This document shows positions 15,462 to 23,303 of a stretch of 42,061 nucleotides of DNA, in pieces. The stretch comes from an uncultured Flavobacteriaceae bacterium (GTDB lineage Bacteria; Bacteroidota; Bacteroidia; Flavobacteriales; Flavobacteriaceae), in contig CAJWVI010000016.1 in assembly GCA_913048115.1 (NCBI GenBank), positions 1 through 42,061 on the forward strand. The letters run 5' to 3'. The notes under the pieces were generated by a model, which was not told the origin of the DNA, ran no database searches, and saw nothing but the letters and a program-made list of their open reading frames with translations. Made by a program: the position numbers and the translations under genes. Each line of letters opens with the position of its first letter. Position 1 is the first letter of the stretch.

Positions 15462-17125
15462 AAAAGACAGTCAATATAAATCTAGCCGGAACTTTTTTCC
15501 ACATCGACGAAGATGCTTTTGGAAAATTATCACGCTACCTAGATGCTATCAAAAAGTCAATAAGTGACCCTATTGGGGGAGATGAAATCATTAGAGATAT
15601 AGAAGCGAGAATTGCAGAACTTTTTTCAGAAAAGCTAGAACGTAACACACAGGTTGTTTCTATCAAAGAATTGGATGTTATTATCACGATCATGGGGCAA
15701 CCAGAAGACTACATCATGGACGAGAACAGCTTTGAAGAAGAAGCTTCAAAAAGTGATGTTTCCAAAAACAAACCTTCTAACCACAAACAATTATTTAGAG
15801 ATATAGACAATAAGTTTGTAGCGGGTGTATGTTCTGGTCTAGGACATTACTTAGGGCTAGATGCAGTATGGGTTCGTTTGTTCTGGATTTTACTTACTGG
15901 TTTCACTAGTGGGTTTGGTGTGTTTGCCTACATCCTCTTTTGGATTTTGGTTCGTGCCGCAGAAACTACAAGTGAAAAACTTAAAATGACCGGAGAAGCG
16001 ATTAACATATCCAATATTGAAAAAAAGTTTAACGAGGGGTACCAAACGGTATCAGAGAGTATAAAAAATGCAGAGTTTGATAAATATGGAAAGAAAATTA
16101 AAAAGGGATCAGCCACCTTCTTTGACTCTCTTGGCAGTACTATGTTATCGATACTCAAAATATTTGTAAAATTATTTGGGCTTATTATTTTAGCTTCTGG
16201 TCTCATAGGGCTCATTTCTATAATTATAGGGATGGTTGCTTTTGGAACTTTTGGCATCTATAATACAGGTGCAGGAATGGATATGTACCAGTTAATTGAT
16301 ACAACAAATACTCCTATATGGCTTGCATCTATGATACTCACACTTGCTATAGGGATTCCATTATTAGTGTTATTTATTTTAGGCTTAAAAATCATTGCCC
16401 CTAACATTAAGTCTATTGGCACACCCGGGAAAATCACCCTGCTTGTGCTTTGGGTAGCGGCACTTAGCACACTAATAATTTTAGGTATCAGGCAGGCTAC
16501 AGATAGAGCATATGAGGACACAACGAGCACAGAGACATCAATAGAGGTAAATACAGAAACACCGCTAAGGTTAAGTATGCGCAATAATGAAAAGTATAAT
16601 TATGAAGCGCGAAAAGATGGAGGTCTAGAAGTTAAGCCAGATGAATATGGAAACAAAATCTTATACTCTAGTGACATTAGGTTAGTTGTAAGAAGCACCA
16701 ATGATGCTGTTGGAAAAATAATCATAGAAAAATCTGCAAGCGGCAAAGATTATAAAGAAGCTAAAGCCAGAGCAGAAGCTATTAGATTTAAGTACGAGTA
16801 TAATTTTAACACTAATGAGTTACTCTTGGATGGTTACTTCTTGACAGATATTGCTAATAAATATAGAGATCAAGAAATGGAAATCATCTTGTATTTACCA
16901 GTAAACACAAGACTAATAGCCGCACAAAACACGAAATCTTTCCATAGAAATGAATCAAGGTATAGAGATATTCTTAATGCAGGAGACGAGGGTAAGGTAT
17001 TATTAATTACCGCTTCAGGAACTCAATGTTTAGACTGTACTACAGCATCTAAAACAGCCGTAATACCAACACCGCCAATAACTCCTAACAAACCTGCTGT
17101 GCCTGTAAATAAGAATCAAGATTAA
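15458..17125 (+). CDS. PspC-domain envelope-stress membrane protein
   Basis: The 555-residue protein starts with a soluble region (1-90, including GDEIIRDIEARIAELFSEKL). A PspC domain follows at about 110-170: KLFRDIDNKFVAGVCSGLGHYLGLD and a membrane helix. Three further helices lie near 235-345, and a long external tail follows (about 350-540), ending with a CLDC pair. In Bacteroidota such proteins are regularly paired with a PadR regulator, as here (ATGA overlap). PspC is a membrane-stress component in Proteobacteria, but no PspA or PspB is encoded nearby, so the stress role is inferred. A terminator shared with trxB follows. Confidence 0.82.
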   Translation: MKKTVNINLAGTFFHIDEDAFGKLSRYLDAIKKSISDPIGGDEIIRDIEARIAELFSEKLERNTQVVSIKELDVIITIMGQPEDYIMDENSFEEEASKSDVSKNKPSNHKQLFRDIDNKFVAGVCSGLGHYLGLDAVWVRLFWILLTGFTSGFGVFAYILFWILVRAAETTSEKLKMTGEAINISNIEKKFNEGYQTVSESIKNAEFDKYGKKIKKGSATFFDSLGSTMLSILKIFVKLFGLIILASGLIGLISIIIGMVAFGTFGIYNTGAGMDMYQLIDTTNTPIWLASMILTLAIGIPLLVLFILGLKIIAPNIKSIGTPGKITLLVLWVAALSTLIILGIRQATDRAYEDTTSTETSIEVNTETPLRLSMRNNEKYNYEARKDGGLEVKPDEYGNKILYSSDIRLVVRSTNDAVGKIIIEKSASGKDYKEAKARAEAIRFKYEYNFNTNELLLDGYFLTDIANKYRDQEMEIILYLPVNTRLIAAQNTKSFHRNESRYRDILNAGDEGKVLLITASGTQCLDCTTASKTAVIPTPPITPNKPAVPVNKNQD

Positions 17126-17153
17126 TACCATACACTACAAAAACAGTAGAGAA

Positions 17154-17190
17154 CAAAAAAAGCTGCAATACTAAGTATTGCAGCCTTTTC
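17154..17190 (-). terminator. bidirectional terminator between the PspC gene and trxB
   Basis: GCTGCAATACT (17162-17172) and AGTATTGCAGC (17174-17184) are inverted repeats. The minus strand has seven T after the stem, the plus strand four, so it is strongest for trxB. Confidence 0.82.
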
Positions 17191-17207
17191 ACATTATGTA
17201 TTAAATC

Positions 17208-18170
17208 TTATGCTTCTACAGCAGTCTCAACAGTAGCTAAATACCGCTCTGCATCCAAAGCAGCCATACAACCAGTACCCGCAGCTGTAACAGCTTGGCG
17301 GTATTCTTTATCTTGTACATCTCCACTAGCAAACACCCCTGGTAGGTTTGTTTTGGTAGACTTTCCCTGGGTAATTAAATATCCAGTGTCATCCATATCC
17401 AGCTGCCCTTTAAAGATTTCTGTATTGGGTTTATGTCCAATGGCAATAAACAATCCAGTAATCGCAATATCTTCTGTAGTTCCTGTGTTGCTATTTTTCA
17501 TACGCAATCCCTCTACTACCATGTCACCTAACACCTCATCAACTTCGGTGTTGTAACGTAAATCAATATTTGGTGTAGAGGTAACTCTATGTTGCATCGC
17601 CTTACTGGCTTTCATGTAATCTTTACGAACCAACATGGTTACTTTATTACAGATGTTAGCAAGATAGGTAGCTTCTTCTGCAGCCGTATCTCCAGCTCCT
17701 ACAATAGCAACGTCTTGACCTTTATAAAAGAACCCGTCACAAACAGCACAGGCAGAAACACCTCCGCCACGTAATTTTTGCTCGCTTGGCAAGCCAAGAT
17801 ACTTTGCTGTTGCTCCCGTAGAAATAACAACAGATTCTGCTTCTATTTGTGTTTTACCATCAACCGTAGCTTTATGAATTCCTCCAACTTCAGTACTAAA
17901 TTCAACAGCGGTAATCATACCTATTCTCACCTGCGTCCCGAAACGTTCTGCTTGTTGTTGTAATTGCACCATCATTGTAGGGCCGTCTATTCCATCTGGA
18001 TATCCAGGGAAGTTATCAACCTCTGTTGTTGTTGTTAACTGTCCTCCAGGCTCCATACCTGTATACATAATAGGGCTTAGATCTGCACGTGCAGCATATA
18101 TTGCAGCAGTATATCCCGCAGGACCACTACCAATTATTAAACATTTTATTCTTTCTATGGTATCGCTCAT
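17208..18170 (-). CDS. trxB: thioredoxin-disulfide reductase
   Basis: The 320-residue flavoprotein has the FAD-binding GSGPAGYTAAIYAARA (15-30), the redox CAVCDG (Cys 141 and 144), and the NADPH-binding GAGDTAAEEATYL (158-170). The C-terminal FAD segment is GVFASGDVQDKEYRQAVTAAGTG. Length and all motifs are those of a low-molecular-weight TrxR, which reduces thioredoxin with NADPH in the cytoplasm. It is monocistronic, divergent from the ribB gene, and has a TACTTTTG box (18209-18202 read on the minus strand). Confidence 0.96.
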   Translation of the reverse strand: MSDTIERIKCLIIGSGPAGYTAAIYAARADLSPIMYTGMEPGGQLTTTTEVDNFPGYPDGIDGPTMMVQLQQQAERFGTQVRIGMITAVEFSTEVGGIHKATVDGKTQIEAESVVISTGATAKYLGLPSEQKLRGGGVSACAVCDGFFYKGQDVAIVGAGDTAAEEATYLANICNKVTMLVRKDYMKASKAMQHRVTSTPNIDLRYNTEVDEVLGDMVVEGLRMKNSNTGTTEDIAITGLFIAIGHKPNTEIFKGQLDMDDTGYLITQGKSTKTNLPGVFASGDVQDKEYRQAVTAAGTGCMAALDAERYLATVETAVEA

Positions 18171-18201
18171 GGCTATTTTTTTCAGAATTTTTATAGGAAT
18201 T

Positions 18202-18209
18202 CAAAAGTA
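18202..18209 (-). promoter_or_regulatory. -7 promoter box of trxB
   Basis: On the minus strand TACTTTTG matches TANNTTTG and lies 31 bases before the trxB ATG. The -33 element is not evident. Confidence 0.5.
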
Positions 18210-18389
18210 AACATTTTCACAAAAAGGGACGTAAAAAGTTATTAAGAAACCTAATAGTCATATTGTTAGTTACTATACGTTGTATTGATATTCAACAGGA
18301 TACAGTCTGTATCTTTACATCTTAAATATCTATGGCTTAAAATATGACATGGATTTAAAATTTCGGCATAACGTATCACAAGCATTGTT

Positions 18390-18397
18390 TATATTTG
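18390..18397 (+). promoter_or_regulatory. -7 promoter box of ribB
   Basis: TATATTTG matches the consensus exactly, 18 bases before the ATG at 18416. A GAGG sequence lies at 18409-18412 between box and ATG. The box contains an in-frame TTG (18395) that is therefore not the start. Confidence 0.6.
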
Positions 18398-18415
18398 CAA
18401 GCAAAATTGAGGACT

Positions 18416-19564
18416 ATGAGTACTACAAAAAATGGAATCAAAATACAATTAAACACTATTGAAGAGGCTATTGCTGACATCAAACAAGGAAAGGTGATAA
18501 TTGTAGTAGATGATGAAGGTCGAGAAAATGAAGGTGATTTTGTAGCGGCTGCAGAAAACATTACACCAGAAATCATCAACTTTATGGCAACCCATGGCCG
18601 TGGACTTATATGCACCCCTATTACCGAAAGCCGTTGTAAAGAATTACACCTTGATATGATGGTGGGTAATAATACAGACCCAATGGAAACAGCTTTTACT
18701 ATTTCTATAGATTTAAAAGGACATGGGGTAACCACCGGTATTTCTGCTGCAGATAGAGCCAAAACAGTAAAATCTTTGGTAGACCCTACCATAAAACCCT
18801 TTGATTTAAGTAGACCAGGACATATATTCCCGCTAAAGGCTAAAGAGGGAGGCGTGCTGCGCAGAACAGGACATACAGAGGCTGCTATAGACTTTGCTAG
18901 ATTGGCAGGATTAAACCCTGCTGGAGCCATCGTTGAAATCATGAATGAAGATGGAACCATGGCGCGCTTACCAGAACTTGCTGAAGTAGCCAAAAAGTTT
19001 GATTTAAAATTGGTGTCTATTGAAGATTTGGTGGCCTATAGAATGGAACATGATTCTTTAATAGAAAAGGAAGAAGATTTTACTATTAATACAAATTTTG
19101 GAGCCTATCGCCTAAGAGCATATAAACAAACCACAAATGACCAAGTGCACATTGCCCTAACAAAAGGTGACTGGAAAAACAACGAACCAATTGTTGTACG
19201 TATGAATTCCACCTTAGTAAACAATGATATTCTAGGAGCATTAACAAGTAATGTAGACAAAAAACTAGATGACATGTTTAAAGTCATCGAGAAGCAAGGA
19301 AAAGGAGCTATGGTCTTTATCAACCAGCAAAGCCAATCTTTTAATCTTTTAAATAGACTTAAAACCTTAAAAGAAATCCAAAAAGGAGATGAAATCACTA
19401 AAGCTCCTAGCATTAAAATGGACACAAGAGACTTTGGTATTGGAGCACAAATACTTCACGATTTAGGCATACATAAAATACGTTTGGTTTCTAACAGTAA
19501 ACAAGAAAAACGTGTAGGTATGATTGGGTATGGGCTAGAAATTATTGATTATGTTCCTTACTAG
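18416..19564 (+). CDS. ribB: 3,4-dihydroxy-2-butanone 4-phosphate synthase with degenerate GTP cyclohydrolase II half
   Basis: The N-terminal domain (1-208) is intact RibB: VDDEGRENEGDFVAAAE (31-47), THGRGLICTP (59-68) and SRPGHIFPL (132-140) are its active-site segments. It makes the four-carbon precursor of riboflavin from ribulose 5-phosphate. The C-terminal domain (about 220-382) keeps the RibA fold, for example TRDFGIGAQILHDLGI (337-352). However, the three zinc cysteines of GTP cyclohydrolase II are replaced by Leu 267, Ser 278 and Val 280, and the QEGRGIGL-type loop reads NQQSQSFNL (303-311). That half is almost surely inactive as a cyclohydrolase, so a separate RibA is expected elsewhere. 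Start chosen at 18416 because an upstream TTG lies within the promoter box. Confidence 0.93.
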   Translation: MSTTKNGIKIQLNTIEEAIADIKQGKVIIVVDDEGRENEGDFVAAAENITPEIINFMATHGRGLICTPITESRCKELHLDMMVGNNTDPMETAFTISIDLKGHGVTTGISAADRAKTVKSLVDPTIKPFDLSRPGHIFPLKAKEGGVLRRTGHTEAAIDFARLAGLNPAGAIVEIMNEDGTMARLPELAEVAKKFDLKLVSIEDLVAYRMEHDSLIEKEEDFTINTNFGAYRLRAYKQTTNDQVHIALTKGDWKNNEPIVVRMNSTLVNNDILGALTSNVDKKLDDMFKVIEKQGKGAMVFINQQSQSFNLLNRLKTLKEIQKGDEITKAPSIKMDTRDFGIGAQILHDLGIHKIRLVSNSKQEKRVGMIGYGLEIIDYVPY

Positions 19565-19567
19565 AAA

Positions 19568-19588
19568 TTAAAGGAACCCTTTTTAATA
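19568..19588 (+). terminator. weak terminator-like hairpin after ribB
   Basis: AAAGG and CCTTT with a three-base loop (19570-19582), followed by TTAA. The stem is short, so this is tentative. Confidence 0.3.
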
Positions 19589-19765
19589 ACCAGACCAAAC
19601 TAATTCCTGTTTTCTAAAACCTTTTTGTACATCTATATTTACCTAGCAACTACACACCTGTTGTCTATATTATAACAAAGTTATATAGGTCATAAACTAG
19701 ACATACAAATAGTATTTATTCGCTTTTTCGGGATGCCTTTAACCTCTAAAGCATCAACAACCAAT

Positions 19766-19773
19766 TATCTTTA
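19766..19773 (+). promoter_or_regulatory. possible -7 box five bases before the ABC exporter start
   Basis: TATCTTTA differs from TANNTTTG in the last base and ends five bases before the ATG at 19779, which would give a leaderless mRNA. No -33 element seen. Confidence 0.35.
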
Positions 19774-19778
19774 CACCA

Positions 19779-21551
19779 ATGAAACAATACGCAGAAGCTT
19801 CTCCGAAAGATCAAAATAAAAAAAGCAAAGTAACCATGGCCTCTGCCTTTAAGACCATTATTTGGCCTCGCAGAAACTTGGTCTTTGTTGGCCTAGCTTT
19901 AATAGTTGTAGGGCGTCTTGCTGGATTTATATTACCCTTAAAATCTAAGGAACTCTTAGATAGTATTATTCCAAACAAAGACATTCAAGGGCTGTACAAC
20001 ATGTTATGGATGGTAGGTGTTGCCCTTTTGGTTCAAGCTATTACCTCTTTTTTACTTACACGAATTTTAAGTGTGCAAGCCCAGCTTCTTATTAGTGAAC
20101 TGCGTGCACAAGTACAAAAAAAGATACTTTCATTACCCATTAGTTTTTTTGATAACAATAAATCTGGTGCCTTAGTATCTCGTATTATGAGTGATGTAGA
20201 AGGAGTTAGAAACCTTATTGGTACTGGATTAGTGCAACTGGTTGGAGGAACTATTACTGCTATAATATCTGTGGTATTATTAATTCAAATAAATCCCTGG
20301 ATGACACTTTTTGTTTTCCTTCCTGTAGCAATTTTTGGTTTTGTTGCTTTAAAAGCTTTTAAATACATTAGACCTATATTTCGGGTACGCGGAAAGATTA
20401 ACGCCGAAGTAAAAGGAAGACTTACAGAAACACTAGCTGGAGTAAGAGTCATTAAAGGTTTTAATGCAGAAGCGCAAGAAAACAGAGTCTTTGAAGAAGG
20501 TGTTGACAAACTATTTCAGAACGTAAAAAAGAGTCTAACAGCCACGGCAATTATGACTAGTTCATCTACTTTTCTATTAGGTTTAGCTTCTGTAGGAATT
20601 ATGGGTATTGGGGGGTATTATATGATACAAGAAACCATGACTGTGGGTGATTTTTTACTATTCACTTTATTATTGGGCTTTATGATTGCACCTATTGTGC
20701 AAATGAGCAATATAGGAAGCCAACTCACAGAAGCCCTTGCAGGTCTTGATCGTACAGAAGAACTCATGAATCTAACTGCCGAGGATGAAATGGAGAATCG
20801 CACCATTGTTTTGGATGACATACAAGGTAAGCTAGAATTTAGCAATGTATCCTTTGCCTATGATCATGGCAAAGACGTATTACACAATATAGATTTAACA
20901 GTAGAGCCTGGAAATGTAATTGCCTTAGTAGGAAGTTCTGGATCAGGAAAATCTACTATCGCAGGTTTATGTGCAACTTTTTTAACGCCACAATCTGGGA
21001 GCGTAACTATGGATGGTGTAAATCTGGCAAATGTAAAGCTAAACAGCTATCGACAACATCTAGGTGTTGTTTTACAAGACGAGTTTTTATTTGAGGGCAC
21101 CATACGTGAAAATATCTTGTTCCCGAGGCCTAATGCTACTGAAGCACAATTACAAACAGCCGTGAAGGCTGGTTACGTAAATGAATTTACAGATCGTTTT
21201 GAGGATGGCCTAGATACCTTAATTGGAGAACGAGGTGTAAAACTATCTGGAGGTCAACGCCAACGTATCGCTATTGCAAGAGCTATACTGGCTGATCCTA
21301 AAATTATTATTCTAGATGAAGCCACCTCAAATTTAGACACAGAAAGCGAATCATTAATACAAAAATCCCTGGAGACTCTAACACAAAACAGAACCACTAT
21401 TGTTATAGCCCATAGACTTAGTACTATTAAAAGAGCAGATCAAATATTGGTCATTGAAAATGGGCAAATTGCCGAGCAAGGAAACCATGACACCCTTATT
21501 GCTAAAGAGGGAAGGTACTATGATTTATACACCTACCAATCTAAGATATAA
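19779..21551 (+). CDS. MsbA-type ABC exporter half-transporter (fused permease and ATPase)
   Basis: The 590-residue protein has a membrane domain of six helices (about 30-325), with the coupling-region segment SFFDNNKSGALVSRIMSDVE (122-141). The ATPase domain follows: Walker A GSSGSGKST (385-393), signature LSGGQ (489-493), Walker B KIIILDEATSNLD (508-520), and the switch His in VIAHRLSTI. It works as a homodimer or heterodimer in the inner membrane. Type IV exporters of this kind move lipids (MsbA) or drugs; which one is not decided by sequence. An acyltransferase of lipid A type lies 0.8 kb downstream on the other strand, which is suggestive only. The gene stands alone. Confidence 0.9.
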   Translation: MKQYAEASPKDQNKKSKVTMASAFKTIIWPRRNLVFVGLALIVVGRLAGFILPLKSKELLDSIIPNKDIQGLYNMLWMVGVALLVQAITSFLLTRILSVQAQLLISELRAQVQKKILSLPISFFDNNKSGALVSRIMSDVEGVRNLIGTGLVQLVGGTITAIISVVLLIQINPWMTLFVFLPVAIFGFVALKAFKYIRPIFRVRGKINAEVKGRLTETLAGVRVIKGFNAEAQENRVFEEGVDKLFQNVKKSLTATAIMTSSSTFLLGLASVGIMGIGGYYMIQETMTVGDFLLFTLLLGFMIAPIVQMSNIGSQLTEALAGLDRTEELMNLTAEDEMENRTIVLDDIQGKLEFSNVSFAYDHGKDVLHNIDLTVEPGNVIALVGSSGSGKSTIAGLCATFLTPQSGSVTMDGVNLANVKLNSYRQHLGVVLQDEFLFEGTIRENILFPRPNATEAQLQTAVKAGYVNEFTDRFEDGLDTLIGERGVKLSGGQRQRIAIARAILADPKIIILDEATSNLDTESESLIQKSLETLTQNRTTIVIAHRLSTIKRADQILVIENGQIAEQGNHDTLIAKEGRYYDLYTYQSKI

Positions 21552-21589
21552 TAGCCCAACAAGCTTTTGTAATTAGGAAAGTATTTTGG

Positions 21590-21652
21590 TGTAGCCCCTT
21601 AACAAAGGTCTTTTACTAAAGTGAGTGTTGCTATATACAAGGTAGGGCTACA
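21590..21652. repeat. long-range inverted repeat between convergent genes
   Basis: TGTAGCCC (21590-21597) and GGGCTACA (21645-21652) are perfect inverted repeats with a 47-base loop. No T-tract follows, so it is not a typical terminator. Confidence 0.4.
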
Positions 21653-22283
21653 ACTCAATTACAACCTCATCCACCCCGCGACGCACTTTTTGCATACCAG
21701 CAAAGACATCACTTTGATCACGCTGCCCTACTGCCAAAACCAAAACAGATTGTAATCCTAACTCTGTAAGATTCAAATAGGTGTCATATTGCGAGGCATC
21801 GAAACCCTCTATTGGACAAGCATCTATTTGCTGTAAAGCACAAACAGTAAGCAAATTCCCTAGAGCGATATAGGCTTGTTTTGCCATCCAGGTATCTATA
21901 AACTCAGGAGATTTAGATTTAAAATCTGCCTTTAAAAACTCTTTAAAAGGCGCCAATACTTTTTCTGGCGTATTTCTTGTTTGCTGTACATTTTGAAAAT
22001 AACCTTCAATAAAAGCAGCATCCAACTTGGTTTCTGTACACAGCACCATTAAATGAGAACAGTCTTTTACCTGCGCCTGGCCCATGGTTTTAGAGACTAA
22101 GTCTTCTTTTATTTTAGGATTAGAAATCACAACCATCTTTAAAGGCTGAAGCCCATAAGATGTTGCCGTAAGATTAAATGACTCTTTTAATAATGCTAGC
22201 TTTTCTTCTGAAAGGATATAGCTAGGGTCAAATTTTTTACAGGCATAACGCCAGTGTAGTTGTTTTAAAATTTCAGAGGTCAT
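21648..22283 (-). CDS. NAD(P)H-dependent nitroreductase-family flavoprotein
   Basis: The 211-residue protein has the nitroreductase fold: an N-terminal RYACKKFDP (FMN-binding Arg and Lys), LTATSYGLQPLKMVVISN, IDTWMAKQAYIALGNLLTVCALQQIDACPIEGFD, and VLVLAVGQR near the end. These match the NfsB/YdgI-type oxygen-insensitive nitroreductases, which use FMN and NAD(P)H to reduce nitroaromatics or quinones; the natural substrate is not known. Length is normal. It is monocistronic with a TATTTTTG promoter box upstream, and converges on the ABC exporter. Confidence 0.88.
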   Translation of the reverse strand: MTSEILKQLHWRYACKKFDPSYILSEEKLALLKESFNLTATSYGLQPLKMVVISNPKIKEDLVSKTMGQAQVKDCSHLMVLCTETKLDAAFIEGYFQNVQQTRNTPEKVLAPFKEFLKADFKSKSPEFIDTWMAKQAYIALGNLLTVCALQQIDACPIEGFDASQYDTYLNLTELGLQSVLVLAVGQRDQSDVFAGMQKVRRGVDEVVIEL

Positions 22284-22303
22284 ACAAGGATTGTTTCTAA
22301 ATG

Positions 22304-22311
22304 CAAAAATA
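22304..22311 (-). promoter_or_regulatory. -7 promoter box of the nitroreductase gene
   Basis: TATTTTTG on the minus strand matches TANNTTTG, 20 bases before the ATG. Confidence 0.5.
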
Positions 22312-22348
22312 CAATTTATAGCTGTGCAGTACAGGCTATATCTTCGTT

Positions 22349-23224
22349 CTATTTTAAAAACTTAAAACGCTTATGTGTCCAGAAATAATACGCAGGATCT
22401 ACAGTAATTTGATCTGCCAACTTTTTGGCAAAAGCATCGGTAATTGAAAAATCTGGGTAGTCTTTGGGAGTGTCTGCAAGTACGCTAAAGGTAGATGCAT
22501 AATACCCGCGTTTTACTCGCGTAGTGGCTAAAAACAATACAGGCAAATCATACTGTTTTGACAACTTTTCTACTCCCGTAAAAAAAGGGGTCTCTACATT
22601 AAAGAATTTTGCAAAATGCTTTCTTGTGGGATTTGAAGGAGATTGATCCATAATAAAACCAAACAAAGCGAATCCTTCATGGGTTGCTAAAACTTCTTTT
22701 ATTTTTTCGCGAGCCTCCTTATTTGGCACCAAGTTAGAATGCCATTTGCTGCGTATATCGCGAATCATTTTATCAAAGTACGGGTTTTTAATCTTCTTAT
22801 AAATAGCGTAACCTGGATGCTCTTTTAAGATAATTGCCAATGTAAAAATCCACTCATAACTAGCATAATGCCCAAGGGTAAGGATGATAGGTTGCCCTTT
22901 ATCAACATAGGCTTGTAACACTTCAAAGTTTGTAAACACATAGCGCTTTCTAAAGGATTCCTCGGTCATGCTAATGCTTTTTATGACCTCAATAAACAAA
23001 TCACAAAAATGATGGTAGAAGCGTTTTTCAGTAGTCTTTAACGTGGCGGCATCCATCTGTGGAAATGCTGTTTTTAAATTAAAACGAACCACCTCTTTAC
23101 GATAGCCAATAATATGGTATAGGATAAGATACACACCATCACTAAAAATGTACAATAATCTAAAAGGAAGTTTAGACAAGAACCAAATAAGAGGATATAC
23201 AAGTGCGTAAATTATAAAAGACAT
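22349..23224 (-). CDS. LpxL/HtrB-family lipid acyltransferase
   Basis: The 291-residue protein has one N-terminal membrane helix (about 1-20) and the acyltransferase motif GHYASYEW (118-125). This gives His 119 and Glu 124, the H-x4-E/D catalytic pair of lysophospholipid and lipid A acyltransferases. Further family segments are FGFIMDQSPSNPTRKHFAKFF (about 204-224) and YYFWTHKRFKF at the C-terminus. It probably adds a secondary acyl chain to lipid A at the inner membrane. In Bacteroidota the same family also acts on aminolipids, so lipid A is the likely but not the only substrate. A consensus -7 box sits at 23248-23255. Confidence 0.87.
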   Translation of the reverse strand: MSFIIYALVYPLIWFLSKLPFRLLYIFSDGVYLILYHIIGYRKEVVRFNLKTAFPQMDAATLKTTEKRFYHHFCDLFIEVIKSISMTEESFRKRYVFTNFEVLQAYVDKGQPIILTLGHYASYEWIFTLAIILKEHPGYAIYKKIKNPYFDKMIRDIRSKWHSNLVPNKEAREKIKEVLATHEGFALFGFIMDQSPSNPTRKHFAKFFNVETPFFTGVEKLSKQYDLPVLFLATTRVKRGYYASTFSVLADTPKDYPDFSITDAFAKKLADQITVDPAYYFWTHKRFKFLK

Positions 23225-23247
23225 GAAGTTGTTTTATCAGTAAGGGG

Positions 23248-23255
23248 CAAATATA
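23248..23255 (-). promoter_or_regulatory. -7 promoter box of the acyltransferase gene
   Basis: TATATTTG on the minus strand, an exact consensus match, 23 bases before the ATG. Confidence 0.55.
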
Positions 23256-23303
23256 CCCTTTAAAAGCTTAGAATTATAGATAGATTTTTGACAGCCAAAA
23301 GAA

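Noticed and set aside
18395-18415. TTG upstream start for ribB
   Set aside because: The TTG is part of the TATATTTG promoter box, so it would not be in the mRNA; the ATG at 18416 is used.
18376-18993. 205-codon minus-strand ORF opposite ribB
   Set aside because: It is antisense to the well-conserved RibB domain and shows no recognisable domain; a shadow of the real gene.
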